A stretch of DNA of 64,000 nt, from the NCBI GenBank assembly GCA_038496675.1, contig CM076649.1, positions 18,096,337-18,160,336 of the forward strand, read 5' to 3'. Within the stretch, counting starts at the first letter, position 1. Each line of letters starts with the position of its first letter. Positions 61,025-64,000 of the stretch are shown here, one piece after another. Below the pieces are notes generated by a model that was given only the letters and a program-made list of their open reading frames with translations, was not told the origin of the DNA and did no database searches. Source of the stretch: Rachycentron canadum (Eukaryota > Chordata > Actinopteri > Carangiformes > Rachycentridae). A program made the position numbers and the translations under genes.

Positions 61025-61420
61025 TCTTTCAGTATTGTGGTTCGAATCCCGAATGTTGAAGCTAGTGTTGTGGTTCCACTTTCTGTAACCTACATAACAA
61101 TACGGGTTGTTTCTTTTTAAACCTGATACAACCACTTGGTTGTCATCATCACAATGATACAATTTGGACCTTAGCAACCATGGTGACGAGAATAAATGGT
61201 CATGGCTTGGTTTGAGCACAAAATCTATGAAGTGAAAAATGGGTTTGGATTGAAATAAGTATCAAATGGTCATGGATAAAAGAAACAACATAAACTACTA
61301 TCTAGATACTCTCACATGGGAATCGAACACTGTTCTCCTGAAATTCTTGTGTTTTTGTTGACCCATTCATCACCAGTCACCAGACGACCTCCTTTCCTCC
61401 TGTCATAATTACTACGGCCA
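61025..61420. repeat. probable teleost dispersed repeat
   Basis: GTGGTTCGAATCCCG, then GTTGTGGTTCCACTTTCTGTAACC, ACAATACGGGTTGTTTC, GATACAACCACTTGGTTG, ATGGTCATGGATAAAAGAAACAACATAAACTAC, TCTCACATGGGAATCGAACAC and TTGTTGACCCATTCATCACC. The series resembles a percomorph repeat that carries tRNA-like GGTTCGAATCC and GAATCGAAC strings at its ends. The class is uncertain. Confidence 0.5.
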
Positions 61421-62687
61421 TCAGATGCCACCTATTATGACAAAACTTCATAATAACCTGCTGCGCTGACGACACGTGGGCTCCATCGACAGCCTGTCCA
61501 CTTGCTAACGCTATTTTCCTGCTTGAAGGGGTCACAAACAGTGCCCAGCCGGTAACATCAGCTAGTTAGCTCATAGCTCTAATATAATAAACATAACCTG
61601 TGTGCTGAATTCAAATTGAAAAGCGCAGTGAAATTTGTCTAATGTTGAATTGAAAAGTGCTAATATTTGTATCACAGTTGTCCGCTGAGGCAAGAGTGAA
61701 AAATCAAGGAAGGCAAAAGTGTCAGTGTACAGTGTAAAACTTTTGTTTCTTTATATGACCTTTTATTTTTACTTTATTTCCCCAGTTTAACATGTTTCGT
61801 AGCCTGAATTGCAAGTTTCCAATTTCCAAGTGGAATATGTCAGCATGATGGGTCCAAATGTTGAATACTGCAAAGGGACAGTTTAAATCACTACAACTTG
61901 TACAACACATTCACTGCTGTGTGGATGAAAAAAAACCCCAAAAACTTTCATATCACTGTCCATTGCATATTTGATTATTCAGTGACTACTGTTTCAGACC
62001 AAACACATTGGAGTGAATAGTTTACAGAAGGAAGTCCAAGTGAACAAATAGCTAATAAGGGTCTGAATATTGTGTCTAAGTCCTTATTGCATGACCTCCA
62101 TGCAACCCGAGCATCTCCCTGTGACTTGTTGTGCTGGACAAGAACATAGCAAGTCAGGTAGGAAAAAAATTTGCCAGTGAACATAATCCATGTAGCAATT
62201 ACCTGAGAAACCTAGTAAGTAAAATTATTTAGCACTTAATGAATGTTCCTGTACGGAGACAGGGGTACCCGAAATTGTCACTAATAATTTTCTTTTTATG
62301 ACTTATTTGAATAATGTTGAATACATTTTGGGGGCCTGGAGAGGCAAAAATTAATTCAAATGAAAAAAAAAAAAAAAAAGAAAAAAGCAAAGAAGAAAAA
62401 AATCTGAAAAAGTAAACACAGTTTTGTGAAGTCGAATCACACTGCTTTTCAGTTCTGTCTTTGCGACCCCTTGCAAGGATCCTATCCCCAGGTTGAATCA
62501 TTAATTTATCATATCCCAGCATGCACTAAACAAAATGGCACTGAGTAATTTGCCACGACACAGATAAGTGCAATTCTGTCCCCAGGTTCTAACCATAATA
62601 ATCATATTTTGGTTGATGGTACCAGTTCTCCTGTTATTCTAATACATTCTAGTTTATTGACATCATAAAAAGACAGGCTGAAAATAT
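61421..62687. other. non-coding stretch
   Basis: A-rich run at 62362-62386. No gene or further repeat recognised. Confidence 0.5.
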
Positions 62688-62736
62688 TGTGTGTGTGTGT
62701 GTGTGTGTGTGTTTGTGTGTGTGTGTGGGGGGGGGG
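62688..62736. repeat. (TG)n microsatellite ending in G10
   Basis: (TG)n with one TTT interruption, followed by ten guanines at 62727-62736. Confidence 0.95.
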
Positions 62737-63966
62737 TTAGAGCAATAAAAAGACAGAGAAAGCACTGCTGAAAGTGAAGAGGCTGTTTCCTTAGATGGAC
62801 AAAGAAGGAGAGGCAGTGTGCGGCAGTAAGAGAGCAAAACGCTTCATAGCCTCGGGGGTGTGCGCTGCTGAAAGAGACAGCCTAATGGAGGGTCCCTGTG
62901 AGGAGTGTTGACAGTCTGTTTGCTTCAACCCAGTCAGCAGCTCTGCATACATCCACTGAAAGCAGGTGCACTATAAAATCAGAACAGGAGAGATGTTATT
63001 CTTGCAAACAACTACTTCCTAATTAAAGGTAAATATACATATTTAATGAGACTGAAGTGGTCTCATCTTCACCTCATGCAGGGGTGTCTGCATAATGTCC
63101 ATGCTGCACTAATTATTGGCAGAAGCACCGCAGGCAAGAAACAGAAAGACAATGAGACAATGAGAGGGTGAGTATATCTCTCTCCAATATTAGAAACCTA
63201 TCATTTGGTCCGTGCTTTAACTAATGATACTCCGTGGTAGTGAGGGTTCGTGAACAGCCATAGTTTATGTTTATTCCCCCAAGTGCAAAGCCCTGAGAAT
63301 GTATCCAAGTTTTTGACATAAGCCATTATTGTGTGAAGTGCTTAGAATGTGGGTCACATACCGGAGCAGTAACCTTGGAATCTGGGGGAGAAAATAAAGG
63401 CCTCTTTGATTCCGAAATTCACAAGAGGACCAGTACATAAACAGAGGATTCATCTCTCAGACATATGCATCCATAATGCATGAAGATGAAAAAAAAAAAT
63501 GGACATTCAAAAATAGATTTCCAGCAAGATGATATTTGAAAGCGGCAAAAATTAATATCCCCTCTCTGTATAAAATACACATCACAGATATGCTTGGAAA
63601 AATCTTTGTATAGAAGTTTAGCGGCCACATGCTGCCTGACAGGTACACAGATACCCGATTAGAAATAATGCAGCATTTTTGGCGCTTGCATCCATGGAAC
63701 CCAAAAGCATTTTGTCCTCCTGAGGCAGACCTGCCTCGGGAGTAAGTGTGCACAGCAAGATAGTGACTGCAGCTCCTTTAAGGCCCCTGTAGCTATATTT
63801 TTAAGAAGGGCTTTCTATTTTAAGCAAACCACCACTGAGCTACGCTGCATGCTAGTCAGTGCTGGATGTCAAAAAATACCCAGCCACAGTGACTCTGTGG
63901 GCTCTGCCATCACTTGCACCATTTCCCTTCCCTCTTTGCTGTAGAAGAGAGAATATTTTGTTGTTG
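62737..63966. other. non-coding stretch
   Basis: No exon, RNA gene or named repeat supported up to the terminal T-run. Confidence 0.5.
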
Positions 63967-63989
63967 TTTTTTTTTTTTTTTTTTTTTTT
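63967..63989. repeat. T23 homopolymer
   Basis: An uninterrupted run of 23 T near the right edge. On the minus strand it is a poly-A tract and could be a retroelement tail, but nothing next to it supports that. Confidence 0.9.
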
Positions 63990-64000
63990 AAAGTAGGAAA

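Noticed and set aside
1..64000. CRISPR arrays, prophage, operons, bacterial mobile islands or endogenous retrovirus
   Set aside because: No regularly spaced repeat with unique spacers, no phage, gag/pol-like or bacterial genes. The window is vertebrate nuclear DNA with a spliced gene and fish SINEs.

Overview
This window looks like nuclear DNA of a ray-finned fish, most likely a spiny-rayed (percomorph) teleost. It is AT-leaning and almost entirely non-coding. It has long uninterrupted tetranucleotide and dinucleotide microsatellites, tRNA-derived SINEs, small hAT-like MITEs and several dispersed repeats that I recognise from memory of teleost genomes. One 400-base run of N is an assembly gap.

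The only protein-coding sequence I can support is the first coding exon of a PDZRN3-type gene (PDZ domain-containing RING finger 3, an E3 ubiquitin ligase) on the minus strand at 6453-7166. It encodes 238 residues: a C3HC4 RING, TRAF-type zinc fingers and a coiled coil. It ends at a clean splice donor. The ATG has a very good Kozak context, and an in-frame stop lies 25 codons upstream with no other ATG between. The exon sits in a CpG-rich patch with a CCAAT motif just upstream. The PDZ-domain exons lie beyond the left edge, so 1-6452 is the start of a long intron 1.

The remaining 57 kb (about 7.4-64 kb) lies upstream of pdzrn3 and shows no recognisable exon. This fits the large gene-poor interval upstream of PDZRN3 in vertebrates. 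It holds: an old dispersed repeat at 9.8-10.2 kb; a reverse-oriented repeat at 15.0 kb; a 650-bp repeat with an internal hairpin at 17.2-17.85 kb; a repeat relic at 19.4-19.6 kb; a cluster of repeat plus two SINEs plus N gap plus (TATC)n at 23.65-24.63 kb; a perfect 16-bp stem hairpin at 25.27 kb; (CTAT)n at 27.3 kb; a MITE nested in another repeat at 30.0-30.5 kb; an inverted copy of that host repeat at 31.9-32.1 kb; a hAT-like MITE with near-perfect 8-bp target duplication at 33.84-34.15 kb; (GT)n at 42.8 kb; a SINE with A and B boxes at 46.74-47.0 kb; (ATCC)n joined to a repeat tail at 47.34-47.55 kb; and further repeats at 51.2, 52.9, 53.5, 54.6, 56.5 and 61.0 kb. Between these lie AT-rich stretches with dense homeodomain-type ATTA motifs that may be conserved non-coding elements.

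I found no evidence of a novel gene system, CRISPR array, phage, operon or endogenous virus. The most useful observations concern transposon structure, gap placement and candidate regulatory DNA. Repeat-family recognition is from memory and was not checked against a library.
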